DNA of 64,000 nt from Pseudomonas sp. IPO3778. GTDB taxonomy: Bacteria > Pseudomonadota > Gammaproteobacteria > Pseudomonadales > Pseudomonadaceae. The translations under genes and the position numbers were made by a program. Location: assembly GCF_013386825.1 (NCBI RefSeq), contig NZ_JACARC010000028.1, positions 133,335 through 197,334 on the forward strand, written 5' to 3'. Positions 25,943 to 36,129 of the stretch are shown here, piece by piece (the stretch's first letter is position 1; every line of letters begins with the position of its first letter). The notes beneath the pieces were generated by a model that had not been told where the DNA came from, did no database searches, and saw only the letters and a list, made by a program, of their open reading frames with translations.

Positions 25943-26686
25943 GTGAGTAAAGAACCCGATCGCCTATTCGCCCAGCCCCTGCCCCAGGTGCCGGACTTCG
26001 CCTTCAACGAAGACGTGGTGCGGGTTTTCCCGGACATGATCAAGCGCTCGGTGCCCGGTTACCCGACCATCGTCGAGAACCTCGGCGTGCTCGCGGCGCA
26101 ATTTGCCCAGCCCAATAGCGTGCTCTACGACCTCGGTTCGTCCCTCGGCGCCGTGACCCAGGCCTTGCGCCGTCACGTGCGCACCGACGGGTGCCGGGTG
26201 ATCGCTGTGGATAACTCGGCGGCGATGGTCGAGCGTTGCCGCGAATACCTCAACGGCCAGGACTCGATGTTCCAGGAGCTGCTGCCGGTGGACGTCATCG
26301 AGGGCGATATCCTCGCCCTGCAATTCCAGCCCGCTTCGGTGGTGGCGCTTAACTTCACCCTGCAATTTATCGCCCCCGAACAACGCCTGGCGCTGCTGGG
26401 GCGGATTCGCCAATCGTTGCTGCCGGGCGGCGCGTTGATCCTCTCGGAAAAGCTGCGCTTCAATGATTCGGAAGAACACGCACTGCTCACCGATTTGCAC
26501 ATCGCCTTTAAACGCGCCAACGGCTACAGCGAACTGGAAATCGCCCAGAAGCGCAGCGCCATCGAAAACGTCATGAAGCCCGACAGCCTCGAAGAACACC
26601 GCGAACGCCTGCTGGCGGCCGGGTTCTCGAAAGTCGTGCCGTGGTTCCAGTGTCTTAACTTTGCCTCGTTGATTGCCTTGCCATGA
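25943..26686 (+). CDS. cmoA: Carboxy-S-adenosyl-L-methionine synthase
   Basis: A 247-residue class-I methyltransferase-fold enzyme that makes carboxy-SAM from SAM and prephenate, the donor for the 5-carboxymethoxyuridine modification at the wobble position of tRNAs. Family marks are [22 protein letters not shown], quoted in part as [12 protein letters not shown], the SAM loop [11 protein letters not shown], and [16 protein letters not shown]. The start is a GTG. It overlaps cmoB by four bases (ATGA), the standard arrangement. Nothing unusual is visible. Confidence 0.95.
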   Translation: MSKEPDRLFAQPLPQVPDFAFNEDVVRVFPDMIKRSVPGYPTIVENLGVLAAQFAQPNSVLYDLGSSLGAVTQALRRHVRTDGCRVIAVDNSAAMVERCREYLNGQDSMFQELLPVDVIEGDILALQFQPASVVALNFTLQFIAPEQRLALLGRIRQSLLPGGALILSEKLRFNDSEEHALLTDLHIAFKRANGYSELEIAQKRSAIENVMKPDSLEEHRERLLAAGFSKVVPWFQCLNFASLIALP

Positions 26687-27639
26687 TTGATCTGTCTCCC
26701 CTCGCCCGCCATCTGGTCGGCACTCCCCTGGCCGTGTGGGCCCAGGGCCTGCAAGCGCAACTCGATGCGAAGATGGAAAAAGGCCATGGCGACCTGGAGC
26801 GTTGGCAAAGCGCGCTGGACGCGCTGCCGAAGATCATGCCCAGCGAAATCGACCTGCTGAACGGCCTGGTGCTCGACACCGATTGCGACGACAACACCCG
26901 CGCACAAATGCGCACCGCGCTGATGGGCTTGTGCCCATGGCGCAAGGGCCCGTTCGATCTGTTCGGCGTGCACGTGGACACCGAATGGCGCTCCGACTGG
27001 AAGTGGTCGCGGGTCGCGCCGCACCTGGACCTCAAGGGCAAGCGCATTCTCGATGTGGGTTGCGGCAACGGTTACTACATGTGGCGCATGCTCGGCGCCG
27101 GGGCCGACAGCGTGATTGGCGTCGACCCGAACTGGCTGTTCTTCTGCCAGTTCCAGGCGGTGCAACGCTACCTGTCAGCGCCGAAGGTCTGGCACCTGCC
27201 ATTCCCGTTTGAAGACCTGCCGCCGAATATGGAAGGCTTCGACACGGTGTTTTCCATGGGCGTGTTTTATCACCGTCGTTCGCCCATCGAGCATTTGCTG
27301 GCACTGAAGGATTGCCTGGTGAAGGGCGGTGAGTTGGTGTTGGAGACGTTGGTGGTGGAAGGCGATCAGCAACAGGTGCTGGTGCCGGAAGACCGTTACG
27401 CGCAGATGCGCAACGTGTGGTTCCTGCCGTCGGTGCCGGCGCTGATGCTGTGGCTGCGGCGTGCCGGCTTCAGTGATGTGCGCTGTGTGGATGTGAGCGT
27501 GACCACCCTTGAAGAACAGCGCGGCACGGAGTGGATGAAGTACCAGTCCCTCAGCGACTTCCTCGACCCTGATGATCACAGCAAGACCATCGAAGGCCTG
27601 CCGGCGCCGATGCGGGCGGTGATTGTCGCGAAGAAATAA
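26683..27639 (+). CDS. cmoB: tRNA U34 carboxymethyltransferase
   Basis: A 318-residue enzyme that transfers the carboxymethyl group from carboxy-SAM to 5-hydroxyuridine 34. Family marks are [21 protein letters not shown] (here [19 protein letters not shown]), the SAM motif [20 protein letters not shown], the [19 protein letters not shown] region and [14 protein letters not shown]. It is translationally coupled to cmoA by an ATGA overlap. A REP element follows, and it converges on tadA. With tadA next door, three genes acting at tRNA position 34 lie together. Confidence 0.95.
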   Translation: MIDLSPLARHLVGTPLAVWAQGLQAQLDAKMEKGHGDLERWQSALDALPKIMPSEIDLLNGLVLDTDCDDNTRAQMRTALMGLCPWRKGPFDLFGVHVDTEWRSDWKWSRVAPHLDLKGKRILDVGCGNGYYMWRMLGAGADSVIGVDPNWLFFCQFQAVQRYLSAPKVWHLPFPFEDLPPNMEGFDTVFSMGVFYHRRSPIEHLLALKDCLVKGGELVLETLVVEGDQQQVLVPEDRYAQMRNVWFLPSVPALMLWLRRAGFSDVRCVDVSVTTLEEQRGTEWMKYQSLSDFLDPDDHSKTIEGLPAPMRAVIVAKK

Positions 27640-27673
27640 GACTGCTGTTGTGTTGAAGAAATAAGACTGCTGT

Positions 27674-27767
27674 TGTGGCGAGGGAGCTTGCTCCCGCTGG
27701 AGTGCGCAGCGCTCCCCAGATTTTGGGGCCGCTACGCAGCCCAACGGGAGCAAGCTCCCTCGCCACA
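27674..27767. repeat. REP-type inverted repeat (class GCGAGGGAGCTTGC)
   Basis: Arms TGTGGCGAGGGAGCTTGCTC and inverse ending GCTCCCTCGCCACA with inner hairpins. It lies between the convergent cmoB and tadA genes, 11 bases from tadA. Confidence 0.92.
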
Positions 27768-27777
27768 GGGTATCGCG

Positions 27778-28269
27778 TCAGCCTTTGGCGCGACGTGCCT
27801 TGAAGAACTCACTCAACACCGTCCCGCACTCTTCGGCCAACACCCCGCCTTCATACACCACCCGATGGTTGAGAAAGCCTTGGGTAAAAAACTGCCCCTG
27901 GCTCTGCACAATCCCGGCCTTTGGCTCCAGCGCGCCATATACCACCCGGGCAATCCGTGAATGCACGATCAGCCCGGCGCACATGCTGCACGGCTCCAGC
28001 GTGACGTAGAGCGTACTGCCCGGCAGCCGGTAATTGCTGACGGCCTGCGCCGCCGCGCGAATCGCGACCATCTCGGCATGGGCACTGGGGTCGTTGCCGC
28101 TGATGGGGCAGTTGAAGCCGCGCCCGATGATTTCGCCATCCTGCACCAGCACCGCGCCCACCGGCACTTCACCCAAGGCCGCGCCTTGGGCAGCGAGGGT
28201 CAGCGCTTCACGCATAAAGTCCTGGTCGCGGCTGCGGTCGATAATCGCCGTAGGGCGAAACTGGCGCAT
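27778..28269 (-). CDS. tadA: tRNA(Arg) adenosine-34 deaminase
   Basis: A 163-residue zinc deaminase that converts adenosine 34 to inosine in tRNA-Arg(ACG). His64 and catalytic Glu66 are in SAHAEM; Cys94 and Cys97 in LEPCSMCAG complete the zinc site. The ATG at 28269 overlaps the stop of the multicopper oxidase gene; a GTG three bases earlier is an alternative, and GAGG upstream fits the ATG better. Transcription therefore probably comes from the oxidase promoter, an odd partner for an essential tRNA enzyme. Confidence 0.94.
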   Translation of the reverse strand: MRQFRPTAIIDRSRDQDFMREALTLAAQGAALGEVPVGAVLVQDGEIIGRGFNCPISGNDPSAHAEMVAIRAAAQAVSNYRLPGSTLYVTLEPCSMCAGLIVHSRIARVVYGALEPKAGIVQSQGQFFTQGFLNHRVVYEGGVLAEECGTVLSEFFKARRAKG

Positions 28270-29651
28270 CACGCCACCTCGATGGCGGCCATCAGGCCGG
28301 TTTCCATGTGGTCGATCACATGGCAGTGGAACATCCAGACACCCGGGTTATCCGCCACCAGCGCCACCCGGGCACGTTCGTTCTTGCCCAGCAGGTAAGT
28401 GTCGGTGAAGTACGGAATCACCTTGTGGCGGTTCGAGGCGATGACCTTGAAGCTCATGCCGTGCAGGTGGATCGGGTGTTGGTACTGGGTCATGTTCTTC
28501 AATTCGAAAATGTAGCTCTTGCCCTTTGCAAGCTTGGCAATCGGGCGGTCGGCGCAGGTCTTGTCGGTGATGTCCCAGGCCTGGCCGTTGATCTGCCACA
28601 GGCTCGGCGGCTTGCCATTGTCCACGTTCACTGAGACCGATCCAACCCATTCGAAATTGAAGTTGAGTTTCTCGGCATTGGCCAGGTCCGGCTCGGCAAT
28701 TGGGTTGGCGGGCAACGCGGGCGGCCACTCGGTGGGCGCGTCGGTAGTGGCGACAGAACGGAAAGTACCCAGGCGCACCGGCCCGTTGCGGATCGACAAT
28801 TCTTCACCGGCGGGAGGCGCCTTGATCGCCAGGCAGATGCGCATGCCCGGGCCCAGCCAGTATTCCTTGCCCAACGGGCGCGGTTCGACGGGGTTGCCGT
28901 CCAGGGCGTAGATCTGCGCCTCAACGTCGGGGATGTTGAGGCGATAGGTCAGGGTGTTATCGAGGTTGAGCAAACGCACACGGGTGATTTGCCCGGCCGG
29001 CAGATCGATCACCGCCTGAGACACGCCATTGATGGTCGACAGGCGCCCGGCGGTGCCGCCACGGGCCGCTTCGCGGGGAATGCTGAAGGCGACAAAGGCA
29101 CCCTCTTCGTCCACGTGCCAGCTTTTCAGGCTCAGGGTGCGTTCGTGCTTGAAACCGGTGGGCTCGCGCTCTTCGACGATCAGCGGGCCGACCAGGCCAC
29201 GGCCCAGTTCTTCGCTGCTGTTCACATGAGGGTGATACCAATAGCTGCCGGCATCGGGCACGCGGAATTGGTAGTCGAAGTATTCGCCGGGCAGTACCGG
29301 CAGTTGCGAGACGTACGGCACGCCGTCCATTTCCAGCGGCAGGCGAATGCCATGCCAGTGGATGGTAGTGGCGACCGGCAGGTGGTTGATAAACCGTACC
29401 CGCAGCCATTCACCCTGGCGCACCCGCAGCTCGGTGCCCGGCGCCGACGGGCCAAAGGCCCAGGCTTCAGTCTTGTGCCCCGGCACCAGTTCCACGTCCA
29501 GCGGTGCGGCGATCAACTCGTAATCGTGCCCCGCCTCGGCCTCGGCGACTTTGCCCAGCCAATAGCGGTAGGCGCCACCGGCACCGACGCCCACTACGGC
29601 GAGACCGGCAAGACCACCCAGGATTTGTCGACGGGAAAACGATTGGGACAC
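28269..29651 (-). CDS. Tat-exported multicopper oxidase
   Basis: A 460-residue laccase-like oxidase of the periplasm. The N-terminus carries a twin-arginine signal (SFSRRQILGG followed by a hydrophobic stretch). All four copper motifs are present: TIHWHG, YWYHPHVN, HPIHLHG and FHCHVIDHM near the C-terminus. The start is a GTG at 29651 with GAGG just upstream; reading on to an earlier start would displace the Tat motif. There is no methionine-rich insert of the CueO type, so a role in copper tolerance is not supported by that feature. Substrate unknown (metal ions or phenolics are usual). The stop overlaps the tadA start. Confidence 0.9.
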   Translation of the reverse strand: MSQSFSRRQILGGLAGLAVVGVGAGGAYRYWLGKVAEAEAGHDYELIAAPLDVELVPGHKTEAWAFGPSAPGTELRVRQGEWLRVRFINHLPVATTIHWHGIRLPLEMDGVPYVSQLPVLPGEYFDYQFRVPDAGSYWYHPHVNSSEELGRGLVGPLIVEEREPTGFKHERTLSLKSWHVDEEGAFVAFSIPREAARGGTAGRLSTINGVSQAVIDLPAGQITRVRLLNLDNTLTYRLNIPDVEAQIYALDGNPVEPRPLGKEYWLGPGMRICLAIKAPPAGEELSIRNGPVRLGTFRSVATTDAPTEWPPALPANPIAEPDLANAEKLNFNFEWVGSVSVNVDNGKPPSLWQINGQAWDITDKTCADRPIAKLAKGKSYIFELKNMTQYQHPIHLHGMSFKVIASNRHKVIPYFTDTYLLGKNERARVALVADNPGVWMFHCHVIDHMETGLMAAIEVA

Positions 29652-29745
29652 AACAACCTCACGTATCTGCCGCGGGTCCGAGACCCGCAAAGGGCAGATA
29701 CCATACACCGGCATCACCTAAACAGTAAGGGTTCGCATCGCCGCA

Positions 29746-29849
29746 TGTGGGAGCTCGCTTGTGTGGGAGCCGGGCTTGCCCGCGATGCAGGCACCTCGGT
29801 ATGTCAGATACACCGCGGTGACGCTATCGCAGGCAAGCCAGCTCCCACA
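29746..29849. repeat. REP-type inverted repeat, partly duplicated left arm
   Basis: TGTGGGAGCTCGCTTG is followed at once by a second TGTGGGAGCCGGGCTTGCC before the spacer; the right arm is GCAGGCAAGCCAGCTCCCAC. It lies between pdxJ and the multicopper oxidase gene. Confidence 0.88.
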
Positions 29850-29865
29850 TTGGATCGTTGTTATG

Positions 29866-30609
29866 TCAGGCCTTGGCGGCGGCCAGAATCAACGCTTTCA
29901 TCTCGGCAACCGCACCTTTGAACCCGACGAACAGTGCGTGGGCCACCAGCGCATGGCCGATGTTCAGTTCGTTGATGCCCTTGATCGCGGCCACGGCTTC
30001 GACGTTGTGGTAATGCAGGCCATGGCCGGCGTTGACGATCAGGCCTTCGCCCAGGCCGCAGTTGACGCCGTCGATGATGCGCTGCAACTCATCGGCAACT
30101 TCGGTCGGCGTGGTGGCATCGGCGTAACGGCCGGTGTGCAGTTCGATGGCCGGTGCACCGACACGGCGCGAGGCTTCGATCTGGCGCTCGTCGGCATCGA
30201 TGAACAGCGAGACTTCACTGCCGATCTTCGACAGGCGCTCCACCGCGGCCTTGATCCGCGCCTCCTGGCCGGCCACATCGAGGCCGCCTTCGGTGGTCAG
30301 TTCCTGGCGGGTTTCCGGCACCAGGCAGATATGCGCCGGGCGGATGCGTTCGGCGAACGCCATCATTTCTTCGGTGACGCCCATTTCGAAGTTCATGCGG
30401 GTTTGCAGCACGTCCTTGAGCAGCAACACGTCGCGCTCCTGGATGTGGCGGCGGTCTTCGCGCAGGTGCACGGTGATGCCGTCGGCACCCGCTTCTTCGG
30501 CGTCCAGCGCGGCCTTGACCGGGTCCGGGTAACGGGTGCCCCGGGCCTGGCGCAGGGTGGCTACGTGGTCGATGTTCACGCCGAGAAGAATGCGATTGCT
30601 GGTGGTCAC
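29866..30609 (-). CDS. pdxJ: Pyridoxine 5'-phosphate synthase
   Basis: A 247-residue TIM-barrel enzyme that condenses 1-deoxyxylulose 5-phosphate with 3-amino-2-oxopropyl phosphate in the last ring-forming step of vitamin B6 synthesis. Family marks are [32 protein letters not shown], and HTGRYADA and [11 protein letters not shown] near the C-terminus. The GTG start at 30609 has AGGAG nine bases upstream and gives the usual length. It follows recO by 52 bases in the conserved rnc-era-recO-pdxJ order. Confidence 0.95.
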   Translation of the reverse strand: MTTSNRILLGVNIDHVATLRQARGTRYPDPVKAALDAEEAGADGITVHLREDRRHIQERDVLLLKDVLQTRMNFEMGVTEEMMAFAERIRPAHICLVPETRQELTTEGGLDVAGQEARIKAAVERLSKIGSEVSLFIDADERQIEASRRVGAPAIELHTGRYADATTPTEVADELQRIIDGVNCGLGEGLIVNAGHGLHYHNVEAVAAIKGINELNIGHALVAHALFVGFKGAVAEMKALILAAAKA

Positions 30610-30661
30610 GAAAAGCGCTCCTGAAGAGGGAAGGAATCGCTGCACAGCATACACGGGGATG

Positions 30662-31351
30662 TCAGGGCTTTCGAAACAACTCGCGGCTGACCAATGGCCG
30701 ACCGCCTAAATGCACGGCCAGGGCCTGGCGCATCAGGCGCTTGGCGGCGGACAACGCGCCGGGGGCGGTCCAGTCGGCTTCGCTCATGGCCAGCAATTCA
30801 GTGCCCTGGAACAGGCCAGGTTGCAGCAGGTAGACCCGCTCAAGGCCCGCGTCCACTTGAAGGCGGTACATGCCGTCGGCGGCGATGGGGTCTCCGTGCA
30901 AGTCGTTGCTCAATTCGAAGCCGTAGCCGAGGTCGTCCAGCAGGCGCCATTCGAACGCCCGCAGCAAGGGCTCCAGCGGACGGCCTTCGGCCAGGGCGAG
31001 CAAGGTGGCGGCGTAATGATCGAAGACGCCGGGGTGCGGGTCTTCGGCGGGGAGCAGGCGGATCAGCAATTCGTTGAGGTAGAGGCCGCTGAACAGCGCC
31101 TCACCGTTGAGCCAGTTGGAGGCGCCGGCGGCTTCCATGCGGCCGACGTTCTTCAGCTCGCCGCGTCCGCGAAACTCCACTTCCAGGGCCACAAAGGGCC
31201 GCGCCAGGGTGCCGGCCTTGCCGCGTGCGCTGCGCAAGACGGCGCGCAGGCGGCCTTGGGGCGTGAGGAAGTCCACCAGGGCGCTGGTCTCGCGGTAGGC
31301 GCGGCTGTGCAAGACGTAGGCGGGTTGGCCGGTGGGTGGGGTTTGAGACAT
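30662..31351 (-). CDS. recO: DNA repair protein RecO
   Basis: A 229-residue recombination mediator that works with RecF and RecR to load RecA on single-stranded DNA. It starts with the OB fold ([20 protein letters not shown], then [15 protein letters not shown]), continues with the helical part ([22 protein letters not shown]) and ends [10 protein letters not shown]. No zinc-finger cysteines are present, as is usual for gammaproteobacterial RecO. A REP element separates it from era, so the operon is interrupted by a repeat at this point. Confidence 0.94.
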   Translation of the reverse strand: MSQTPPTGQPAYVLHSRAYRETSALVDFLTPQGRLRAVLRSARGKAGTLARPFVALEVEFRGRGELKNVGRMEAAGASNWLNGEALFSGLYLNELLIRLLPAEDPHPGVFDHYAATLLALAEGRPLEPLLRAFEWRLLDDLGYGFELSNDLHGDPIAADGMYRLQVDAGLERVYLLQPGLFQGTELLAMSEADWTAPGALSAAKRLMRQALAVHLGGRPLVSRELFRKP

Positions 31352-31397
31352 GGAAAGTAAGAGTCTCTAAAGAGAAGCCAATGTGGCAAAGCGCTTT

Positions 31398-31564
31398 TGT
31401 GGCGAGGGAGCTTGCTCCCGTTGGGCTGCGAAGCAGCCCTGAAACCAGGCACCGCGTTTTAACTGACGGACCTCGGCGACTGGATTGGGGCCGCTTCGCG
31501 ACCCAGCGGGAGCAAGCTCCCTCGCCACAGCAAGCTCCCTCGCCACAACAAGCCCGCTCTCACA
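31398..31564. repeat. REP-type inverted repeat plus extra half-arms
   Basis: A full element of the GCGAGGGAGCTTGC class (31398-31529, with an inner GGGCTGCGAAGCAGCCC hairpin) is extended by a second GCAAGCTCCCTCGCCACA and then a CAAGCCCGCTCTCACA half-arm of another class. It sits between era and recO. Confidence 0.9.
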
Positions 31565-31583
31565 TTTTGTCCTGCAATGTTTC

Positions 31584-32486
31584 TTACAGGTCGCCGTAAC
31601 CCAACGAACGCAACGCGCGCTCATCATCGGACCAGCCACCCTTAACCTTGACCCACAGGTTGAGCATGATCTTGGAATCAAACAGCAATTCCATGTCCTT
31701 GCGCGCTTCGGTGCCGATGCGCTTGATGCGCTCGCCCTTGTCGCCAATGATGATTTTCTTCTGGCCGTCACGTTCAACGAGGATCAGCGCGTGGATGTGC
31801 AAGGTCTTGCCCTGCTGCTTGAACTCTTCGATTTCGACGGTGATCTGGTACGGCAGCTCGGCGCCCATCTGGCGCATGATTTTCTCGCGTACCAGTTCGG
31901 CGGCGAGGAAACGGCTGCTGCGGTCGGTGATCTGGTCTTCCGGGAAGAAGTGCTCGTTCTCCGGCAGGTAACCGGCGATCACGCGCTCCAGGGCTTCGAG
32001 GTTGTGCCCGTGCTGGGCCGAGATCGGCATGATCTGGGCGTTCGGCAGTTGTTCCTGCAACCAGCTCAGGTGCGGCATCAACTCGGCTTTGTCTTCGATG
32101 CGGTCGGTCTTGTTCAAGGCGACGATCAATGGGCCGGTGACGTACTGCACGCGCTCCAGAACCATCTGGTCTTCGTCGGTCCACTTGGTGCGGTCGACCA
32201 CGAAGATCACCACGTCGACGTCTTTCAACGCCGCCGAGGCGGTTTTGTTCATGTAGCGGTTAAGGGCCTTTTCACCGCCTTTGTGCATGCCCGGGGTATC
32301 AACGTACACCGCCTGTACGGCGCCTTCGGTCTTGATGCCCAGCATGTTGTGGCGGGTGGTCTGGGGCTTGCGCGAGGTGATCGCCAGCTTCTGTCCCAGG
32401 ATGTGGTTCAGCAACGTGGACTTGCCCACGTTGGGACGGCCGACGATGGCAACATAGCCACAGCGCGTTGCGGTTGAATCAGTCAT
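31584..32486 (-). CDS. era: GTPase Era
   Basis: A 300-residue essential GTPase for 16S rRNA processing and 30S assembly. The G domain has [16 protein letters not shown] (G1), VDTPGMH (G3) and NKTD (G4). The C-terminal KH domain has [14 protein letters not shown]. Two ATG codons are possible; 32486 is used because GGAG stands seven bases ahead of it, while the earlier ATG is too close to that site. It overlaps the end of rnc by eight bases. Confidence 0.96.
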   Translation of the reverse strand: MTDSTATRCGYVAIVGRPNVGKSTLLNHILGQKLAITSRKPQTTRHNMLGIKTEGAVQAVYVDTPGMHKGGEKALNRYMNKTASAALKDVDVVIFVVDRTKWTDEDQMVLERVQYVTGPLIVALNKTDRIEDKAELMPHLSWLQEQLPNAQIMPISAQHGHNLEALERVIAGYLPENEHFFPEDQITDRSSRFLAAELVREKIMRQMGAELPYQITVEIEEFKQQGKTLHIHALILVERDGQKKIIIGDKGERIKRIGTEARKDMELLFDSKIMLNLWVKVKGGWSDDERALRSLGYGDL

Positions 32487-33168
32487 GGCCATTCTCCACG
32501 CCCAGGGCAATCAGTGCTGCAGCGGCCGCTACCTGTTCGGCAATACGACGGCTCACACCCTGACCTCGGCTTTTTTCATTCAGTAAGGTGATTTCACATT
32601 CGACGAAAAACACTCGGCAATGTGGCTCACCCTGGATATCCACCACTTCGTAACGCGGCAGGTCGCAACCACGGGACTGCAGGAATTCCTGCAGGCGGGT
32701 CTTCGGATCTTTGTTGGTGTCTACCAGTGTCAGGCTTTCGATCTCGGTCGCCAGCCAGGCGACAACGCGCTCTTTGGCTGCTTCCATGCCGGCATCGAGG
32801 TAGATCGCACCGATCAGCGCTTCAAGGGCGTCGGCCAGGATCGACTCGCGACGGAAACCGCCGCTCTTCAACTCCCCGGAGCCCAGGCGCAGGTAATCGC
32901 CCAAGTCGAAACCACGGGCCAGTACGGCCAGGGTCTCGCCTTTCACCAGGCGCGCACGCAAGCGCGACAGCTGGCCTTCGCGGGCCAGGGGGAAGCGATT
33001 GAACAGGGCTTCACCGGCAACGAAATTGAGGATGGCATCACCGAGGAATTCCAGGCGCTCGTTGTTACGCCCGGCAAAACTGCGGTGTGTCAGGGCAAGG
33101 ATCATCAATTCCTGATCCTTGAAGGTGTAACCGAGCTGACGCTCGAGACGGCTTAAAGAAACGCTCAC
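32479..33168 (-). CDS. rnc: Ribonuclease III
   Basis: A 229-residue double-strand-specific RNase that processes rRNA precursors and some mRNAs. The catalytic signature [13 protein letters not shown] is at residues about 35-47. The double-stranded RNA-binding domain covers about 155-225, with the ending [16 protein letters not shown]. The start is GTG at 33168. It is coupled to era by an eight-base overlap. A hairpin in the 149-base gap to lepB could be a self-regulation site, since RNase III cleaves its own leader in E. coli. Confidence 0.96.
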   Translation of the reverse strand: MSVSLSRLERQLGYTFKDQELMILALTHRSFAGRNNERLEFLGDAILNFVAGEALFNRFPLAREGQLSRLRARLVKGETLAVLARGFDLGDYLRLGSGELKSGGFRRESILADALEALIGAIYLDAGMEAAKERVVAWLATEIESLTLVDTNKDPKTRLQEFLQSRGCDLPRYEVVDIQGEPHCRVFFVECEITLLNEKSRGQGVSRRIAEQVAAAAALIALGVENGHD

Positions 33169-33290
33169 GGTTTACCCACATTCAGTTCGAGGCACCGGTG
33201 GCCATCGACGATTAACGCTGTGTTCAAATTCAAATCCTGGCGGTTGCTGCAGGGGACCGGACGGTTTGTCGAAGCCCCAGAAAAGCATTC

Positions 33291-33310
33291 GGCGCTGTGT
33301 TCACAGCGCC
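33291..33310. promoter_or_regulatory. Hairpin in the lepB-rnc spacer, possible RNase III or attenuation site
   Basis: Stem GGCGCTGTG / CACAGCGCC with a TT loop, eight bases past the lepB stop on the coding (minus) strand. A short T run (TTTTC) follows six bases later, so it is a weak terminator at best. Its place in the rnc leader suggests processing or attenuation. Confidence 0.5.
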
Positions 33311-33317
33311 GCATGGA

Positions 33318-34172
33318 TTACTTGATCAGCCCGACCCGCGAGAAGTTCGGCAGGTGGCTGAGCTTGGGTTCCGGCCAACTCATCCAGACCGCGAAGGCCT
33401 TGCCGACGATATTCTGGTCGGGGACCATGCCCAGCAGCTCTTTGGGAATATTGGGGTCATCCCAGTAGCGGCTGTCATTGGAGTTGTCGCGGTTGTCGCC
33501 CATCATGAAGTAGTGCCCGGCAGGCACGGTCCACTGGTTGTCAGGCGGCGAACGGTAGCGGCTCATTTCCTTGCGGATCTCGTGCTCTACCGCTCCGAGT
33601 TTCTCCTGGTACAGCTCGGCGCTGCCCAGGGTGTTCGGCTCGGCGCCGATCAGTTTTTCTGCCACCGATTCGCCATTGACGAACAGGCGCTTGTCGCTGG
33701 TGTAGCGAATCACGTCGCCCGGCAGGCCCACGACACGCTTGATGTAGTTGACGTTGGGGTCGCTTGGGTAGCGAAACACCATCACATCGCCGCGCTGCGG
33801 ATCACCGATTTCGATGACTTTCTTGTCGATCACCGGCAAGCGGATCCCGTAAGAAAACTTGTTCACCAGGATGAAGTCGCCCACGTCCAGGGTAGGTTTC
33901 ATCGAGCCCGAAGGGATCTGAAACGGTTCCACCAGGAACGAACGCAGCACCAGCACGATGAACAACACCGGGAAGAACGACTTGCCGTATTCAACCAGCA
34001 TGGGCTCTTTGTTCAGTTTCTCGATCACCGCCACATCGGGCTGGCTGACGCTGCCCTGATAGGACGCGATGGCTGCCCGGCGACGCGGGGCGAAGAACAC
34101 CAGATCGAGCAACGCCAGGAGACCGCAAACGGCAACGGCGATGACCAGCAACAGCGGGAAATTTAGTGACAT
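33318..34172 (-). CDS. lepB: Signal peptidase I
   Basis: A 284-residue inner-membrane peptidase that removes signal peptides from exported proteins. Two N-terminal helices (about 5-27 and 65-80) precede the catalytic domain. The nucleophile is Ser90 in IPSGSMKPTL and the general base Lys145 in YIKRVVGLPGD, the same numbering as in E. coli. GDNRDNSNDSRYWD is the conserved box near the C-terminus. It follows lepA by five bases. Confidence 0.96.
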   Translation of the reverse strand: MSLNFPLLLVIAVAVCGLLALLDLVFFAPRRRAAIASYQGSVSQPDVAVIEKLNKEPMLVEYGKSFFPVLFIVLVLRSFLVEPFQIPSGSMKPTLDVGDFILVNKFSYGIRLPVIDKKVIEIGDPQRGDVMVFRYPSDPNVNYIKRVVGLPGDVIRYTSDKRLFVNGESVAEKLIGAEPNTLGSAELYQEKLGAVEHEIRKEMSRYRSPPDNQWTVPAGHYFMMGDNRDNSNDSRYWDDPNIPKELLGMVPDQNIVGKAFAVWMSWPEPKLSHLPNFSRVGLIK

Positions 34173-34177
34173 AGGAC

Positions 34178-35977
34178 CTAACTATCCAACCTGAGCACCG
34201 CAAGGAAGGCTTCTTGTGGAATTTCCACGTTGCCCACTTGCTTCATGCGTTTTTTACCGGCCTTTTGCTTCTCGAGCAGCTTGCGCTTACGGCTGACGTC
34301 GCCGCCATAGCATTTGGCCAGTACGTTCTTTCTGAGTGCCTTGACGGAGGTCCGTGCAATGATCTGCCCGCCAATGGCGGCCTGGATCGCGACGTCGAAC
34401 ATCTGGCGCGGAATCAGTTCTTTCATCTTTTCGGTCAACTGGCGACCTTTGTAGTGCGCGTTGTCCTTGTGCACGATCAGCGCCAGGGCATCCACCTTGT
34501 CGCCGTTGATCAGCACATCCAGCTTGACCAGATTAGCTGATTGGTAACGATCAAAATGGTAATCCAGCGAAGCATAGCCGCGGCTGGTGGATTTGAGACG
34601 GTCGAAGAAGTCCAGGACCACTTCGTTCATCGGCAAATCGTAGGTCACTTGCACCTGGGTACCGAGGAACAGCATGTCGTGCTGTACGCCACGCTTTTCA
34701 ATACACAGGGTAATGACGTTGCCCAGGTGCTCTTGCGGCACAAGAATATTGGCCCGCACGATCGGTTCGCGCATGTCCTCGATGGAAGATAGATCCGGAA
34801 GCTTGGACGGGTTGTCGACGTAAATCGTTTCACCGGTTTTCAGCAACAGCTCAAAAATAACTGTCGGCGCGGTGGTGATCAGGTCCAGGTCGTATTCGCG
34901 CTCGAGGCGCTCCTGGATGATTTCCATGTGCAGCATGCCCAGGAAACCGCAGCGGAAGCCGAAGCCCAGGGCGTCGGAGCTTTCCGGGGTGTACTGCAAC
35001 GACGAGTCGTTGAGGGTCAGCTTCTGCAGGGCTTCGCGGAAATCCTCGAAGTCGTCGGAGCTGACCGGGAACAGGCCGGCGTAAACCTGCGGCTGGATGC
35101 GCTTGAAGCCCGGCAGCACGTCGACGTCAGGGGTAGCGCTCAAGGTCAGGGTGTCACCCACCGGTGCGCCGTGAATGTCCTTGATACCGGCGATGATGAA
35201 GCCCACTTCACCGGCTTTCAGATCAACGGTTGCGGTGTGCTTGGGGTTGAACACACCCACGCTGTCCACCAGGTGGATCTTGCCGGTGGATTTAACCAGG
35301 ATCTTGTCGCCCTTCTTCACACGGCCATGGCGCACGCGTACCAGGGAAACAACGCCCAGGTAGTTGTCGAACCAGGAGTCGATGATCAACGCTTGCAGCG
35401 GATCTTCGTAGTTGCCGGTGGGGGCTGGAATGGTCTTGACCAGGCGCTCGAGCACTTCGTCGACGCCCAGGCCGGTCTTGGCGCTGCACTCGACGGCGTC
35501 GGTGGCGTCAATGCCGATGATTTTCTCGATCTCTTCCTTGACGCGGTCCGGATCGGCCTGTGGCAGGTCGATCTTGTTCAGCACCGGCATCACTTCCAGG
35601 CCTTGCTCGATGGCGGTGTAGCAGTTGGCTACGGACTGGGCTTCAACGCCCTGGCCCGCGTCCACCACCAGCAACGCACCTTCACAGGCCGCCAGGGAAC
35701 GGCTGACTTCATAGGTGAAGTCGACGTGGCCCGGGGTGTCAATGAAGTTGAGCTGGTACTTGATACCGTCTTTGGCGGTGTAATACAGAGTAACGCTGTG
35801 GGCCTTGATGGTGATCCCGCGCTCGCGCTCGAGGTCCATGGAGTCCAGCACCTGGGCTTCCATTTCACGCTCGGCAAGGCCGCCGCACATCTGGATGAAT
35901 CGATCGGCCAGCGTCGACTTGCCATGGTCAATGTGGGCGATGATGGAGAAATTGCGGATATGACTCAAATCACTCAC
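34178..35977 (-). CDS. lepA: Elongation factor 4 (LepA), back-translocating GTPase
   Basis: A 599-residue translational GTPase. The G domain begins [20 protein letters not shown] and has DTPGHVDF and NKIDLP. The EF-G-like domains and the LepA-specific C-terminal domain, ending FLAVLRLDS, follow. Length and ends match the family. It leads the lepA-lepB-rnc-era block. The terminator of the lptFG operon lies about 100 bases upstream, so a promoter is expected between 35978 and 36080; I could not place its boxes with confidence. Confidence 0.96.
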   Translation of the reverse strand: MSDLSHIRNFSIIAHIDHGKSTLADRFIQMCGGLAEREMEAQVLDSMDLERERGITIKAHSVTLYYTAKDGIKYQLNFIDTPGHVDFTYEVSRSLAACEGALLVVDAGQGVEAQSVANCYTAIEQGLEVMPVLNKIDLPQADPDRVKEEIEKIIGIDATDAVECSAKTGLGVDEVLERLVKTIPAPTGNYEDPLQALIIDSWFDNYLGVVSLVRVRHGRVKKGDKILVKSTGKIHLVDSVGVFNPKHTATVDLKAGEVGFIIAGIKDIHGAPVGDTLTLSATPDVDVLPGFKRIQPQVYAGLFPVSSDDFEDFREALQKLTLNDSSLQYTPESSDALGFGFRCGFLGMLHMEIIQERLEREYDLDLITTAPTVIFELLLKTGETIYVDNPSKLPDLSSIEDMREPIVRANILVPQEHLGNVITLCIEKRGVQHDMLFLGTQVQVTYDLPMNEVVLDFFDRLKSTSRGYASLDYHFDRYQSANLVKLDVLINGDKVDALALIVHKDNAHYKGRQLTEKMKELIPRQMFDVAIQAAIGGQIIARTSVKALRKNVLAKCYGGDVSRKRKLLEKQKAGKKRMKQVGNVEIPQEAFLAVLRLDS

Positions 35978-36080
35978 GGATCAACACTCAAAAAGGCTGC
36001 AGGCAGACTGCCCGCTGAAAAATAGCCGGGAATTGTACCTGATGCGCAGACCGGACGTCATCCATGGTGACCAAGAACAA

Positions 36081-36116
36081 AAATGCCCCGGTCGTGCGAG
36101 CGGGGCATTTTTTGTT
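36081..36116. terminator. Terminator of the lptF-lptG operon
   Basis: Ten-base stem AAATGCCCCG / CGGGGCATTT with a ten-base loop and flanking A and T runs on both sides, so it can work in both directions. It lies 14 bases past the lptG stop. Confidence 0.92.
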
Positions 36117-36129
36117 CATAAGCGCGGGG

